A DNA stretch of 64,000 nucleotides from Onchidella celtica (GCA_963931925.1 OZ007580.1:3796908-3860907), one strand, 5' to 3'; shown: positions 23,171 to 34,281, counted from the stretch's first letter. The notes: generated by a model from the sequence alone, not told the origin. Numbers and translations: made by a program.

Positions 23171-26100
23171 CCATATTTTGCTTTGAGCCAAAAACAAACC
23201 AGATTTTATATGTCATGAACATCAAGTCGGCGACTGGTGAAGGGCAATAAATAATTTGCCAAAAACATTCCGGCCTAGTTTCACATCGGCCTATTGTTAG
23301 CCAGAGATTCAGTGATCTATCTAAGTACGGGTTTTTACTGTTGAGAACGATAATTGCCGTGTTTATTCGTGAACCCTCCGCTGTTTTATTTCGTCCCTTT
23401 TGTCTTTGTGTTCAAACTTACCTCCCCTTGAAGATTGATGGATTGTCTCCCCCTTCACGCCTATATAGTGGCAATGAAATAGAGTGCTTTGATCTGCAGA
23501 CATGAAAATGGTTCTGGGATTGGCAATTTCACACCAATTTCTAGAGACAGCTTACAAATTTATGGACCTGAGAATGTTAGTAAAAACCATAAGAGATGTG
23601 TTGTGAACGCTGTCAACAGTATTACATGGCAACTTGATTTCAAGAGGACTGTAAGTTAGCTTTGCCGTATTGTCAACAAATACGCATGTGACAAGTTTAT
23701 CATCTTTAGGCGGTTCAATATTACACCGTTTTACAATTTCTTTAAAAGCTGTAGTTTGCCTTGATCAGACAGGGCCAAAGTTTGCATAGAATGCTGTTTC
23801 AATTTGCCTCCCTACCCATTTCATCTTCCCCACCTCATCACTCCTCCCTCGGACCCTCTCGTGACCGGCCCTATTCCATCTCCCTCCCTCCCTCCCTCCC
23901 TCTACCAGCGCCCCCCTCCTCCCCCCCCCCCCTGCTCCCACCCTCCCCCATTCTCCACTGACACTTGAACCGAAATCTTAGGTTTATTTTGGACTGTGTG
24001 AAACCAAAGGCCAAGTTGACATAATAAAACAATGCCATCAGGCTTTAGCACGAGTTACCATTAGTTGACACGTAAGAAAATGAATTTTATAATTTTTGAA
24101 AACTGTCATTCAGACTTTTGTGTTGAGCGCAAAAAAAAAAGGGCCAAAACTGCACCACCAAGAAATAATCCCACCATTTCTTCACAACAGTATGGATTGT
24201 CTTAAAATTTTTCTGCTTTGTTCAGTTTGTTTTGCTCTGAGACATTATTTCCGTTTTTCACATACAAGAAAACTTTTTATCTATCAGACAGGATAGGATT
24301 TTTCTTGTCAGATATAATGATTTGAGTGACTCAGATATATATATTTTTTTTTTTTGCAGTTTCTTAAGACTTTTGCACAATGTCGTAAGTCAGTGAAAAC
24401 ATAAAAATGTATGTTTTACAAGAGGAGAGTCTTTAACGACATGATTTTAACAATGTCATGAATCACAAGCTCAAGCACAGATATGAGTAATGCTGGAGGA
24501 TATTTCACGTCCGTTTTTATCAGATCTCTTGTGTCGTGGAGAGCTTGTCACTCTGTCACTCTGTCACTTGGTTCACGACTTCACTTCACTTCTCTGCTGG
24601 GGTCCTCAAGTTCGTGTCAAGTTCTTGCTGTGATACAATGTTATCTGTCTATCAGCACCAGGTAACACAGCCCAGACTTTTAAGACTAGAAACTTTATAT
24701 AGAGTCAAACATTCCTGGCAGGGCAAAATTCCACAATGTTTCAGAAAAAGACTGTATATGCCAGTCTAGGTAAAATTCATTTTTAATATCATTTTACAGA
24801 ATGAAATGTGGTCCATTTTTCTGTCTGGGTTGTAATTTTTGTTTGAATAATGGTTACTTTTGATCATCAGAAATTTAACAAAGAATAAAGAGGGACTCAA
24901 CACAAAACGTTTTTTTGCGTCTCATATCAGAGTCTGATTTATGTGGGCAAAAGGGGGCAATTGCTCGGTCTCCCCCCCCCCTCAAAAAAACGGGGGGGGG
25001 GGGGGGGTTCTATATAAATGAGTAAAAACTTTTGTTGTGTAAATATTGTCGAGTCAGCCATTGTTATCTATGGAAACTAAAGAGTACATAGCAGCATGGC
25101 TATGTTCTGTGTGAACAGTCTTACGTAAAAATCTACTTGGAGATTTGCTGACATGTATTTATATGCCATTGTATACATGTATTTACTTTCAGATTCTATA
25201 TCTGTACAACATGTCAGTTCCAATAACATACAATAAACAGACTTTGATCTGTAAGTTTGGTGATTTGCCGTGTATTTTAATTTCTCTGTACGAGGGGCCT
25301 ACTGAACCTGAAGTGCTCAGAGCCCTCTGAAGATCTACGTCGGATCCTGTCTCCTGTAAATGCAAAAAGCTTGTTTTTGGCTTATACTTACACGGCCTTC
25401 TTTCATACCCTGGCGGAATTAACGTGTAGGTGTCTTTTATATTTAACAAGACAGGAAAGGGGAGGAGAGGGGAGAAGCCACAAGAATTGCAGTTTTCTTT
25501 GTCATTCCAAGTTTCCAATGTAGAAATCTGAGTGCAACGGGGTGTGGGGATGTCAGACAGCATTGACTACGTCCACTAGAACCGCTAAGAAACAACACTG
25601 AAAGCTTTTGTTATCTTGTAAACAATTTGCTACCACTCGTGTTTCCTGAGATTGTCGGGCCAGAAACACCTACAAAGCATCGAGTTTCATCGAGTCTCAT
25701 CGAGTCTTGCTTGTTGCAATGTTCCCCTCCCCCACAAATGTATCTTTGAAATTGGACGCCAAAATTATTTGACGTGGGAATAAACTCCGTGGGTGGTTTT
25801 CTGGAAAAACGTTATTATCAGCCATGTTGTATTAGGGTTTTTTTTTTTCACCTCAGTGGAAAGAGAGAAAAGTATCTGTAGCAGTGATGCGCCATGAGAA
25901 AAACATTATAGTTTCAACCTTGAACCTTATAGTCTGTGAGATCGTGACGTGTTGTTCCTTGAACTGGATCAATGACAGGGGATACACATCGCCACCTTCT
26001 CTAAGTAACTCCAACATTCGAAAAATTGATTTTAACTATGTTGAACTACATTCAAAAGCGTATCGAATGAGCTTGGTTCTAGACTCCTAAGCCGACGACA

Positions 26101-26222
26101 TAATCGAACAGCAAACTTTCGAAGAGTCATAGAAGCTAGACCAGGCGTGCTAAAATAAAACGGTTTGGTTTTTTTGTCCTTCTAAAAAATTGTCAAAACC
26201 AGTTACTATGGTTTTAAGGAAT
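23171..26222. other. Non-coding stretch
   Basis: Contains a CT/C-rich run (23800-23955) and poly-C/poly-G runs at 24970-25008 next to an AAATGAGTAAAAACTTTT block that faintly resembles the hAT MITE interior. No gene was recognised. Confidence 0.45.
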
Positions 26223-26406
26223 GATGACGACATAACCGATGTCAACGACGGTGATGACATAAGTGATGTCAACGACGGTGACGACATAACTGATGTCAAC
26301 GACGGTGACGACATAACTGATGTCAACGACGGTGACGACATAACTGATGTCAACGACGGTGACGACATAACTGATGTCAACGACGGTGACGACATAACCG
26401 ATGACA
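26223..26406. repeat. 27-bp minisatellite, six full units
   Basis: Six units with the consensus GATGTCAACGACGGTGACGA plus CATAACT start at 26238, 26265, 26292, 26319, 26346 and 26373, with partial units on both sides. Because 27 is divisible by three, both strands stay open (DVNDGDDIT on plus). No start context, splice signal or flanking domain supports a gene. Confidence 0.85.
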
Positions 26407-27555
26407 ATGTAAGTGTCTCAGTGGCATTACAAACATCGCAATCTTTTATCATGGCGATTTCCTTAAACAACAGAGTAGGGAAGATGCCACATACCATTGC
26501 AACAGCATAATCACAAAATCAGTCATACAGAATACGCGTTCCTACCTCTTCCTCACATTTTTTAAGTCTTTCCATGGTAGCAATTTAAAACGACATTCAA
26601 GCAACAAAGTTCCAGATTTTAGCCAGACCTAAAGAAACAGTACTGTTTTGGGGGCTACAGTCCCTATATCAAGTAATATGTGAACAAACCCATGTTATTT
26701 TGGATTAGAAATAACTAGTATTATGACATATTTTACCCTGTGTGGAAAGTTCTCCAGTTCCAGACTCAAGCATGAAAAATTCGGTCACGTTAGACAAGAT
26801 TCATGTCATAAATCATACACACCTGAGAACAGGTATGACAAATCTTGCCATGTATTGACTCTGTCTACCCTTTTCACACCGGGTGGAATGTTTCTTGTTC
26901 CTTGTCAAACCCCACCAGACGGAAGCTTGCATTCACTACCATTACCAACCGGGACCAGTCCGACCTCCTCTTTGTGCTATTTTCGTCACCATGACCCCAG
27001 CAGGAATGTCTTCACGCCCATCAATGCCTATATTTAGCCATGTCTATAAGCAAAAGGATTCCAGGATAAGAGGTGTCCATTCAGCCCGTGTCTCGCAGTG
27101 TCAAGGCCTGGGGTAACCTGGGGTAACCTGAGATGCTGAAAGCAATTTTTGGACAGTCGTGACTTTTCACCTTTTCTTCTGTGATTTTCCATTGTATACA
27201 AACAATTGAAACATACACACACACAGGCACACAAATTCAGCACATGCGGCGTGTTCGTGAAAACCGTGGACGTTTAAATTACTAGCTACTTCAGATTCTA
27301 AATGTAGCCTGTACTTGGAGTCGAGAATAATTAAATTCTGGATGTCTTAACTGAAACAGAACAATAGAATGAGCTTGTAAAGCTGCAGAATCGTATTCAC
27401 CAATGACTCATTGAGTCAAGTCCGTGTAGCGTCCGCTTTGACTGAAACTTCATATGAATCAACTAACGAGATAGCTTTCTTTCAGTCCCACTAGTGAAGT
27501 TAATACAAGTAAGCAGAAGCTTCGGGGGGGGGGGGGGGGGAGAGAGAAAGACAGA
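26407..27555. other. Non-coding stretch, nothing recognised
   Basis: Includes a poly-G run at 27523-27540. No coding or RNA signature. Confidence 0.45.
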
Positions 27556-27765
27556 GCACTAACATAATAATTAAGAGAAAATATGAGGCGAATTAAAGTT
27601 GCAGTGCCTAGTTAGTGCTCAGAAAAGCAAAGCGGGAGTGAAAGAAAGAAGGAAGAGAAATGATTAAGATGAGGATCGAACCCGAGACCTCTGCTACGGC
27701 ACCCATCGCCTTGCCAAGAAGAAAACGGATCGCTTAACCGTTCAGTCACTCCGTCTCTCCAAAAA
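27556..27765 (-). mobile_element. tRNA-Ser/Leu-like SINE, inverted copy
   Basis: On the minus strand a tRNA-like head (about 27762-27675) has GAGTGACTGAACGGTTAAGC and the B box GGTTCGATCC, separated by a long variable-arm-like segment. This is more like a class II tRNA (Ser/Leu) than the head of the other SINE family. The body that follows (TTCTTTCACTCCCGC, GAGCACTAACTAGGCACTG) is repeated in opposite orientation at 27975-28092. Confidence 0.6.
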
Positions 27766-27814
27766 GAAGAGACGATCGCAGCCGACCTATCCAGCGGTGA
27801 CTGACTTATTCGTT

Positions 27815-27907
27815 CGCTGGGACCCACGGGACCCACGGGACCCACGGGACGAACGGGACCCACGGGACCCACGGGACGAACGGGACCCACGGGACCCACG
27901 GGACCCA
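27815..27907. repeat. 9-bp tandem repeat (GGGACCCAC / GGGACGAAC)
   Basis: About ten 9-bp units, in a higher-order pattern where GGGACGAAC variants alternate with GGGACCCAC. All frames stay open because the unit is divisible by three. It lies between the two inverted SINE bodies and is not a gene. Confidence 0.8.
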
Positions 27908-27974
27908 CCCCACCCCACCCTCGTCACCCCTCCCTTCCTTAGTCTTTCTTCTCACCCACTTGCCACTGATCCCC

Positions 27975-28092
27975 CAATCTTGATCATTTCTCTGTCTTCT
28001 TTCTTTCACTCCCGCTTTGTTTTTCTGAGCACTAACTAGGCACTGCAACTTGAATTTCCCTCATATTTTTTCTGAATTATTATCTTAGTGCC
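27975..28092 (+). mobile_element. SINE body, second copy in opposite orientation
   Basis: Matches the reverse complement of 27557-27676 at about 90% over 115 bp, through ATTATCTTAGTGCCA. The tRNA head expected upstream is not evident; the 9-bp array takes its place. The two copies form an inverted repeat with a loop of about 300 bp. The next element begins only 13 bp after it. Confidence 0.6.
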
Positions 28093-28100
28093 AATCCATA

Positions 28101-28105
28101 CTCAC
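28101..28105. repeat. Target-site duplication CTCAC (left)
   Basis: Matches CTCAC at 39470-39474, which fixes the outer ends of the Gmr1-like retrotransposon. Confidence 0.9.
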
Positions 28106-29487
28106 TGTGATGTTTCCACTTTCTCTCACTAACTTTCTTCTGACACCAGCCGTGATGGGCACGGCACAAACACACTAAATAATCGACTATCTCTCTTCTA
28201 TAAGTTATAACAAACGATATCTGTATTGCTTACATATATACAATAATTATTAATTCATTCAATAATAATAGGAACATAGGTCATACAATTTCATGTGAAT
28301 TTCGATGGAATGAAGTTGATGCAAATCAGTACATGCTAATTAAATGGCTTCGTAATATTAAATTTCTAGCACATTTTATAAAACACATGGGAACATTCAG
28401 CATAAGGAAACCTCTCCTTTAGGGGTGTATGGCGCTATCTGGGCACTGGTTCTTCCTCTCTACCCTGGCTTGACTGCGCGGTTAGATCAACAGGTATCGG
28501 CAGGTACCAATAGGTCGGGAAGCCAAGAAGCCACGATGTCGTTAATCAAAGTACAAGAAGTTGAGAAGCCAAGAAGGTGTTGTTCTTCCTCCTCTGTAGA
28601 AAAACAATCGCAAAGTCCTAATCTACTGCTGGAAGGCATGACTTCCATACTTACTCCATGACGGATATTCATCATTAACACTTTTAACCGCTGACGCTGT
28701 TATAAGTCAGGCTGCAGCTCCCATACTCCATAGGCTCCCATATAGGCAATAGAATAAACGATCAATACAGTTTTAATGATATTTACACGTTCCCCACGAA
28801 GAATAACGCTCTCTCTAACGGACCCCATCCTATAAGGTTTCGTAACATATATATAACGGCGTTTCCGTGACTCTCTCAGAGGCAGTAGTTATACCAAAGT
28901 AAACCCACTAGATTTAGGTTCTACAATCATGAACATTAAGTAAAATACACATACATCGTACAATTAACTTACCACTCAGCAACAGCCCAAATGCCGACAA
29001 GATACCAAAGATACCACGCTCTGACAAAGGATGTTTGCGGGTTCCCTGACCTTCCCCACTCACAAGACTAGTACAAAGTTACGGTTGCAGTTGTGGTCTC
29101 CTCTTCGGCACGAAGCTGGTGAGTGCTCTCAGCGGTCTGAAGTTGGAAGGAGCGTTCGGGGATTTATACCCAGTCAGGTAGCGTCCCAAGACGCCCACCG
29201 AGTGTGCATTAGTTATCCTAATAGCCACCCCCGTCGGCTCCACGTCAAATACTATTGAAACAGCTCTACCCCCCAAGCAATTCCCAGGTGATCTGATCGA
29301 CAAGTACGGCGGTCAAGTAAACACCACCCTTTTCGGGTGTCAAAGCGCCTCAGTCGCATCGGCTACTTTCCCCCTCTGGCCTACAATAACTCTGTCTCCC
29401 CGCCGTTAGCTATCTTCCCACGCTAGCTATAGGCACAATATTATTATAACTACTAGTTATACCTTGCCAATCTATCGCCCTGTTACA
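28106..29487 (-). repeat. 3' LTR of the Gmr1-like element
   Basis: 1382 bp. On the plus strand it starts TGTGATGTTTCC and ends CCTGTTACA, so the coding strand reads TGTAACAGG...AACATCACA. The short frames inside (for example 28425-28661 and 29031-29258) recur in all three LTR copies and are not genes. Confidence 0.92.
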
Positions 29488-29502
29488 ATCGCCCCCACTT
29501 AA
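29488..29502 (-). promoter_or_regulatory. Polypurine tract
   Basis: Immediately inside the 3' LTR the coding strand reads AAGTGGGGGCGAT, a purine-rich run that would prime plus-strand DNA synthesis. Confidence 0.75.
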
Positions 29503-29538
29503 GTCGATTTTCCCTGGCAAAATCGGCTAATAAAATTA

Positions 29539-32500
29539 TTAATCTACTGGTAATCTAGATAGAGTGTCGGCCCATAGAGCGTCTCGCCCCCTGATGTTGC
29601 TGACTCGAGAGTTATATGGTTGCAGCGCCAGGTTCCATCTAGTTACCCTCGCGTTCTTCTGGTCTTTAGTTCGCATCCAAGTTAGAGGTCGGTGGTCCGT
29701 CTCTAACACGAAGTTTCTCCCATACAGATACGCCTGCAACTTACTAACGGCGAAAACTATGGCCAGGCATTCCTTTTCAATTGTTGAGTAGTTCTTCTCC
29801 GCAGGTTTCAACTTTCTGCTAACATATACAACTGGATACTTCGTACCCTCGTCTTCTTGAAGTAGGCAGCCACTCACTCCAAGGTTAGATGCGTCTGTCT
29901 GGAGAATCAGTTCCTTGTTCCAGTCTGGCATCCGTAGTATCGGCTCGGAACTCAAACAAATTTTTAGGGCATTGAACGCGTTCTCCTGCGCGTGTCCCCA
30001 CGCGAACTTTGTGCCCTGGGACTTCTTTGTGAGGTCTGACAACGGCGCCGAGATTGCACTGTAATTTGGTACAAACTTCCGATAGTACCGCGTTAGCCCC
30101 AGGAAACTCCTCACTTGTGTCTTGGTCGTCGGTCGGTCACAGTCGACAATGGCTCGCACCTTACTCTCCCGCGGTCTTACAGTCCCCTGTCCCAGCTTAT
30201 GGCCTAAGTACTCGACTTCTGTCATCCCTATTAGCGTCTTGGTAGGTCTAGCTTTTAAATTTGCCCGTCTCAGTCGCTCGAAGACATTCCGACAACGTTC
30301 CAAGTGGTCAGGCCAATTTGCACTGTGTATAAGACAGTCGTCTACAAATGCATCTACCCCTTCGCCAGCATCTTTTAATACTTTCCTCATGAGCCTGTTA
30401 AATGTGGCGGGGGATCCCTTCAACCCGAACGGCATGACCCTGTACTGGTATAGCCCAAACGGTGTGGCGAACGCCGTCAGGTGTTTATCTTCCTCGGCCA
30501 TCGGAACTTGACAAAAGCCCTTTGTCAAGTCCAGCTTGGTGAAATATTTTGCCTCCGCTAGATTGGAAATAATGGCTTCTACCTCAGGCATCGGTTCGGC
30601 GTCATCGGCAGTCACAACATTTAGCCGCCTGTAGTCGTTGCAGAAACGGTGTTGACCATCGGGCTTCTTAACTAATACAATTGGACTATTGTACGGGGAC
30701 TCGGACGGTTCGATGATTCTGGCCGCAAGCATCTTGCCTACCTCAGCATTGACAGCTTCTCTAGTTGAGTACGGTAGTTGGTAGGGTCTTACCTTCACAG
30801 GTTTTTGATCTAGCAATGGGATTTTGTGCTTGATCAGGTCAGTGAGCCCCGGTACATCGGTAAATATATCTTTGTATTCTTCCATGAGCTCTTGCATCTG
30901 TTCTCTCTGATCCTGATCTAGCGTGTCCCCTAACTGTACATCCCTGTAGGTTTCGGTCTGTTCTAGCCTAGGCATGACTGTCTCCAGAGGCATCGAAGTC
31001 GCTTCCTCTCCTTCATCGGTCTCGTCAATTATAGCTGCAGCTATTGCCTCTGTGTTTTCCTGTTCGTCTTCCCTCTCAATATACTTCTTCAGCATATTCG
31101 CGTGATACAGTCGTCTCTTCCCCTTGACGTTCACCATGTAGTTCACTGACCCTCTCTGCTCTTCTACTTTGTAAGGCCCTTTCCAAGTCATCTGTAGTTT
31201 CGATCCGTCACTTGGGAGAAGTATGAGGACGGAATCGCCCACTTGGAATTTCCTCTGTTTGGCCCCCCTATCGTAGTATTTCTTCTGCCTGTGTTTTTCG
31301 ACGCTGCTGTTCTCGGCTACGACTTTCATGGCATCCTCCAATCGTTCCCTCATATCTACCACGTATTCGTACGATGACCTCGTTTCTGACTCCGCTTCCC
31401 CAGTCCACAGATTCTTCAGTATTGCAAGTGGTCCTCTCACAGGGTGACCGAACACTAGTTCAAACGGCGAAAAACCTGTACTGGCCTGTGGGGTTTCGCG
31501 ATACGCGAACAGCAGTGGACACAACATTCTGTCCCAGTCCTTGGGTCTGTCATGAGCTACTCGGCGAAGCATATTCTTCAGCACTCCGTTAAATCTTTCA
31601 CACAGACCATTGGCCATCGCGTGGTAAGGCGAGCAGAATATCTGTTTCGTTTTGAGAAGTGCACTGACCTCTCTCATCAGCTCACCGGTAAACTGTGATC
31701 CCCTATCTGAAACTATTTCCTTTGGTATGCCTAACCGAGAAAATATTTCCATTAACGCTTCACTGACCTGCTCGGCTGATATCCCCCTTAAGGCTACGGC
31801 ATCCGGGAAACGCGTGGCATAATCTACTAGCGTCAAAATATAACGCGATCTCCCATGTTCCGTACGCGGAAGTGGACCAACCAAATCTATGGCGACGCGC
31901 GAAAAGGGCGTGTCGATCAGGGGCGTCGGCACTAGGGGTACCTTTGTCACCCTACCTTTATTGGATGTCCTTTGACACGCGTCACACGATCGACAGAAAC
32001 GACCTACGTCCGCACCTATCCCAGGCCAAAAGAACGACTGCATTATTCTGTCCTGTGTGCGCGAAATTCCTAAGTGTCCCCCGAACACTCCTTCGTGAGC
32101 TATCTTCATCAGCTCACTTCGGTACTGCTTAGGTACCAACAACTGCTCCACATCAGCACGTCCAGCCCCGGCCTTCTTTACCCGATAGTAAATTCCCTTA
32201 CTCTCCTTTATGTGAGTACCTACCTCAGCCGATTGCTCCAACGTGGCTCTCTCCCTTAAAACTCTTAAAGTTTCGTCCTCTCTCTGGGCCCGGGCTATCT
32301 CACCTGGTGTGAGTTCCCCTATCTTGGCCCCTACCCTTACCTCCTCCGTTGAGTTGCCCTTGGCCTCCTCATTATCTGTGGTCTGACTCACTTTCGCACT
32401 CGCATTCTCACACTCATGCTCTTCCTTGTCAATCTCCACCTTACGAGATCGCGTGAGTACCACACTTATCTTCTCAAGAGACGCCCCCTTTATGTTTCCT

Positions 32501-34026
32501 ATAATCAAATCGGCCACTGGGTCTTCCACTACTAGCGCTTTGAGAAGCCCAGTATAAAATGGGGTTTCTACCCACATTTCCGCGACAGGAGCAGACCTTC
32601 TCGTCCCGTCCATCAGGACATAACTCCTGTTCTTCCCAGTTAAGCTGTTAGGAGGCAGTTTGTCCCTTTTTATAATCGCACACGTGCATCCCGTGTCACG
32701 AAGGATAGTAATCTCTTTATCCCCTATCCTCCCCTTCTCCAAAAATGGAGCGGATAAATCATTCTCCGGAACATCGTCTCCGGGCTCATGTTCTGTCGAA
32801 CCTTCTAACTCAATACTCTTACCTTCCGTCTCCCAAGAAATGAAGGTCTGTGGCCCAACGCCCTGCTCAGCCCCTGGTTGAGTATTCGCCCTGCCCGATG
32901 ACTCCCACTGACTGTCATCGGCTTCCTCATCGCTGGTTAGTACGACTGCGGTCGTCTCTTTCTGTCTCTTCCTACAGAATCTCGCAATATGGAGAAGTGA
33001 CCCACACACAAAACAACCACGCCCACTCTCACGCTGGGACTTACCTCGGTTGTCCTCGACAGTGGCAGCAGCACCCTTCTTCGTCCTGCCCTGGTCACAC
33101 TGCCTACTCAGGTGATTGGGAGAGCCACAGTTGAAGCATACCGGTTTACTCACTCCTAAACCCTTACTTCTGCTCTCCTCAACCCTCTTACCTGACTTCT
33201 GCTGTTGCTCCAGCCCTCGCTTCGACTGATGAGCCTCACTATACAAGTCCGCCATCTCAACTAACTCATGCACGGACTTGGGGTCCCTCTCTTTCAAATA
33301 TATGGAAAGATTACAGTCGACAATCTTCAACATCTGCTCCCTGACTAACAGATCCGTAATCCCTTCCATAGTTCTCTCTGCCTCTGAGAGGTCTACCCAC
33401 CTCTCAAAATATCTCTGCAATCTCACGGACAGCTGCGTATAAGTTTCGTCCTTATCTAGACGACTCTCCCTAAACTTACGCCTATAACCCTCTGCCGTGA
33501 GGTGATACTTCTTGAACAACACCTTCTTTACCTTCTCGTAATCCCTACTGTCTTCATCGCTGAGACCGGAATAAACATCTAACGCCCTGCCAGTTAACAA
33601 TGCCCCTAACATGTCTGCCCAGGTGTCTTCTTCCCAATCATTTGCCTGCGCGAGCCTTTCAAATCTTTTCAAATACGAGTCGAGATCCTCGCGAGAGTCA
33701 TCAAAAATGGCAATTTTAGGTACCTTCGGGGCAGCAGATTTTCCATTCCCTTTACCATTGTGACACCCGTTTTTGGCTAGTTCCCGTTCGCATTCCATTC
33801 TCTCCCTTTCAAATTGTCTTTCCTTCTCCTTTTCTTCTCGTTCGCGCTCCTTTTCTTCTCGTTCGCGCTCCTTTTCTTCTCGTTCGATAGCCCTTTGTTC
33901 TCGGTTTTGGGCTTTCTCTTCGTCCCACCTAATTTTGAATTCCTCATCACTAATGCCTTCTTGTCTGGCAAGCTTCAGTGCGCCCAGATAGTCCATCAGC
34001 AATTGACCTGTAAACAAAGCTAACAA
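29539..34026 (-). CDS. Gag-Pol polyprotein, order gag-PR-INT-RT-RH
   Basis: One 1495-residue frame with no break, encoding all proteins for retrotransposition. A charged coiled-coil-like segment (residues 35-85) precedes the capsid region (about 100-265), whose C-terminal part is SCAN-like. Two CCHC knuckles follow: C297/C300/H305/C310 and C338/C341/H346/C351. The protease has DTG at D444. Integrase comes next: H644, H651, C681, C684, then D714, D774, E810 with spacing D(59)D(35)E, and a GPY/F-like module (W948 to Y952). Reverse transcriptase follows, with KLDLTKGFCQVPM and the catalytic FVDD (D1229, D1230). RNase H is last (D1378, E1417 or E1419, D1444). In ordinary Ty3/gypsy elements integrase is C-terminal; here it precedes RT. 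There is no gag/pol frameshift, so Gag and Pol must be separated by other means. Start taken at the first residue of the frame, 257 nt from the 5' LTR; M11 is an alternative. Confidence 0.93.
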   Translation of the reverse strand: MLALFTGQLLMDYLGALKLARQEGISDEEFKIRWDEEKAQNREQRAIEREEKEREREEKEREREEKEKERQFERERMECERELAKNGCHNGKGNGKSAAPKVPKIAIFDDSREDLDSYLKRFERLAQANDWEEDTWADMLGALLTGRALDVYSGLSDEDSRDYEKVKKVLFKKYHLTAEGYRRKFRESRLDKDETYTQLSVRLQRYFERWVDLSEAERTMEGITDLLVREQMLKIVDCNLSIYLKERDPKSVHELVEMADLYSEAHQSKRGLEQQQKSGKRVEESRSKGLGVSKPVCFNCGSPNHLSRQCDQGRTKKGAAATVEDNRGKSQRESGRGCFVCGSLLHIARFCRKRQKETTAVVLTSDEEADDSQWESSGRANTQPGAEQGVGPQTFISWETEGKSIELEGSTEHEPGDDVPENDLSAPFLEKGRIGDKEITILRDTGCTCAIIKRDKLPPNSLTGKNRSYVLMDGTRRSAPVAEMWVETPFYTGLLKALVVEDPVADLIIGNIKGASLEKISVVLTRSRKVEIDKEEHECENASAKVSQTTDNEEAKGNSTEEVRVGAKIGELTPGEIARAQREDETLRVLRERATLEQSAEVGTHIKESKGIYYRVKKAGAGRADVEQLLVPKQYRSELMKIAHEGVFGGHLGISRTQDRIMQSFFWPGIGADVGRFCRSCDACQRTSNKGRVTKVPLVPTPLIDTPFSRVAIDLVGPLPRTEHGRSRYILTLVDYATRFPDAVALRGISAEQVSEALMEIFSRLGIPKEIVSDRGSQFTGELMREVSALLKTKQIFCSPYHAMANGLCERFNGVLKNMLRRVAHDRPKDWDRMLCPLLFAYRETPQASTGFSPFELVFGHPVRGPLAILKNLWTGEAESETRSSYEYVVDMRERLEDAMKVVAENSSVEKHRQKKYYDRGAKQRKFQVGDSVLILLPSDGSKLQMTWKGPYKVEEQRGSVNYMVNVKGKRRLYHANMLKKYIEREDEQENTEAIAAAIIDETDEGEEATSMPLETVMPRLEQTETYRDVQLGDTLDQDQREQMQELMEEYKDIFTDVPGLTDLIKHKIPLLDQKPVKVRPYQLPYSTREAVNAEVGKMLAARIIEPSESPYNSPIVLVKKPDGQHRFCNDYRRLNVVTADDAEPMPEVEAIISNLAEAKYFTKLDLTKGFCQVPMAEEDKHLTAFATPFGLYQYRVMPFGLKGSPATFNRLMRKVLKDAGEGVDAFVDDCLIHSANWPDHLERCRNVFERLRRANLKARPTKTLIGMTEVEYLGHKLGQGTVRPRESKVRAIVDCDRPTTKTQVRSFLGLTRYYRKFVPNYSAISAPLSDLTKKSQGTKFAWGHAQENAFNALKICLSSEPILRMPDWNKELILQTDASNLGVSGCLLQEDEGTKYPVVYVSRKLKPAEKNYSTIEKECLAIVFAVSKLQAYLYGRNFVLETDHRPLTWMRTKDQKNARVTRWNLALQPYNSRVSNIRGRDALWADTLSRLPVD

Positions 34027-34263
34027 TAAAGCGTGGATCGTAACTGTGAAGTTAACAACAATATTCCTGCAATAGCAAACAACAATTTTCTCTGTGACAA
34101 AAGATAAAATTGAACAGTCAATGCACAGGTAAAATCAGAGCATGTCGCAGGCACTAAATGTCAATCTCTCTCACTCGCCTCAGGGCAGATGACCTGTCCA
34201 CACAATCACACAATAGCCTCTTGACACAACCAAGATCAAAATTAAATGTTATTTACTAGCAGG

Positions 34264-34281
34264 ATCCCACTTCTGACACCA
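34264..34281 (-). promoter_or_regulatory. Primer-binding site, tRNA-Leu type
   Basis: On the coding strand TGGTGTCAGAAGTGGGAT follows the 5' LTR after a single base. It is complementary to the 3' end of animal tRNA-Leu(CAG) including CCA (ATCCCACTTCTGACACCA), 18 of 18 by my recollection of that tRNA. It would prime minus-strand DNA synthesis. Confidence 0.85.

Noticed and set aside
24935-25045. Sixth copy of the hAT-type MITE
   Set aside because: Only an AAATGAGTAAAAACTTTT-like block and G/C runs agree; no ends or 8-bp duplication could be found.
26190-26510. Acidic repeat protein with DVNDGDDIT units
   Set aside because: It is a minisatellite translation; the opposite strand is just as open.
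27815-27907. CRISPR-like array
   Set aside because: The units are directly adjacent with no unique spacers, and the window is animal DNA.
27797-28039. Asp/Arg/Pro-rich protein from the 9-bp array
   Set aside because: A nine-base repeat keeps all frames open; no conserved sequence lies on either side.
28425-29258. Frames of about 75 residues repeated in several places
   Set aside because: They occur at the same positions in every copy of the Gmr1-like LTR (also 38320-39240 and 41487-42320) and have no coding features; they are LTR sequence.
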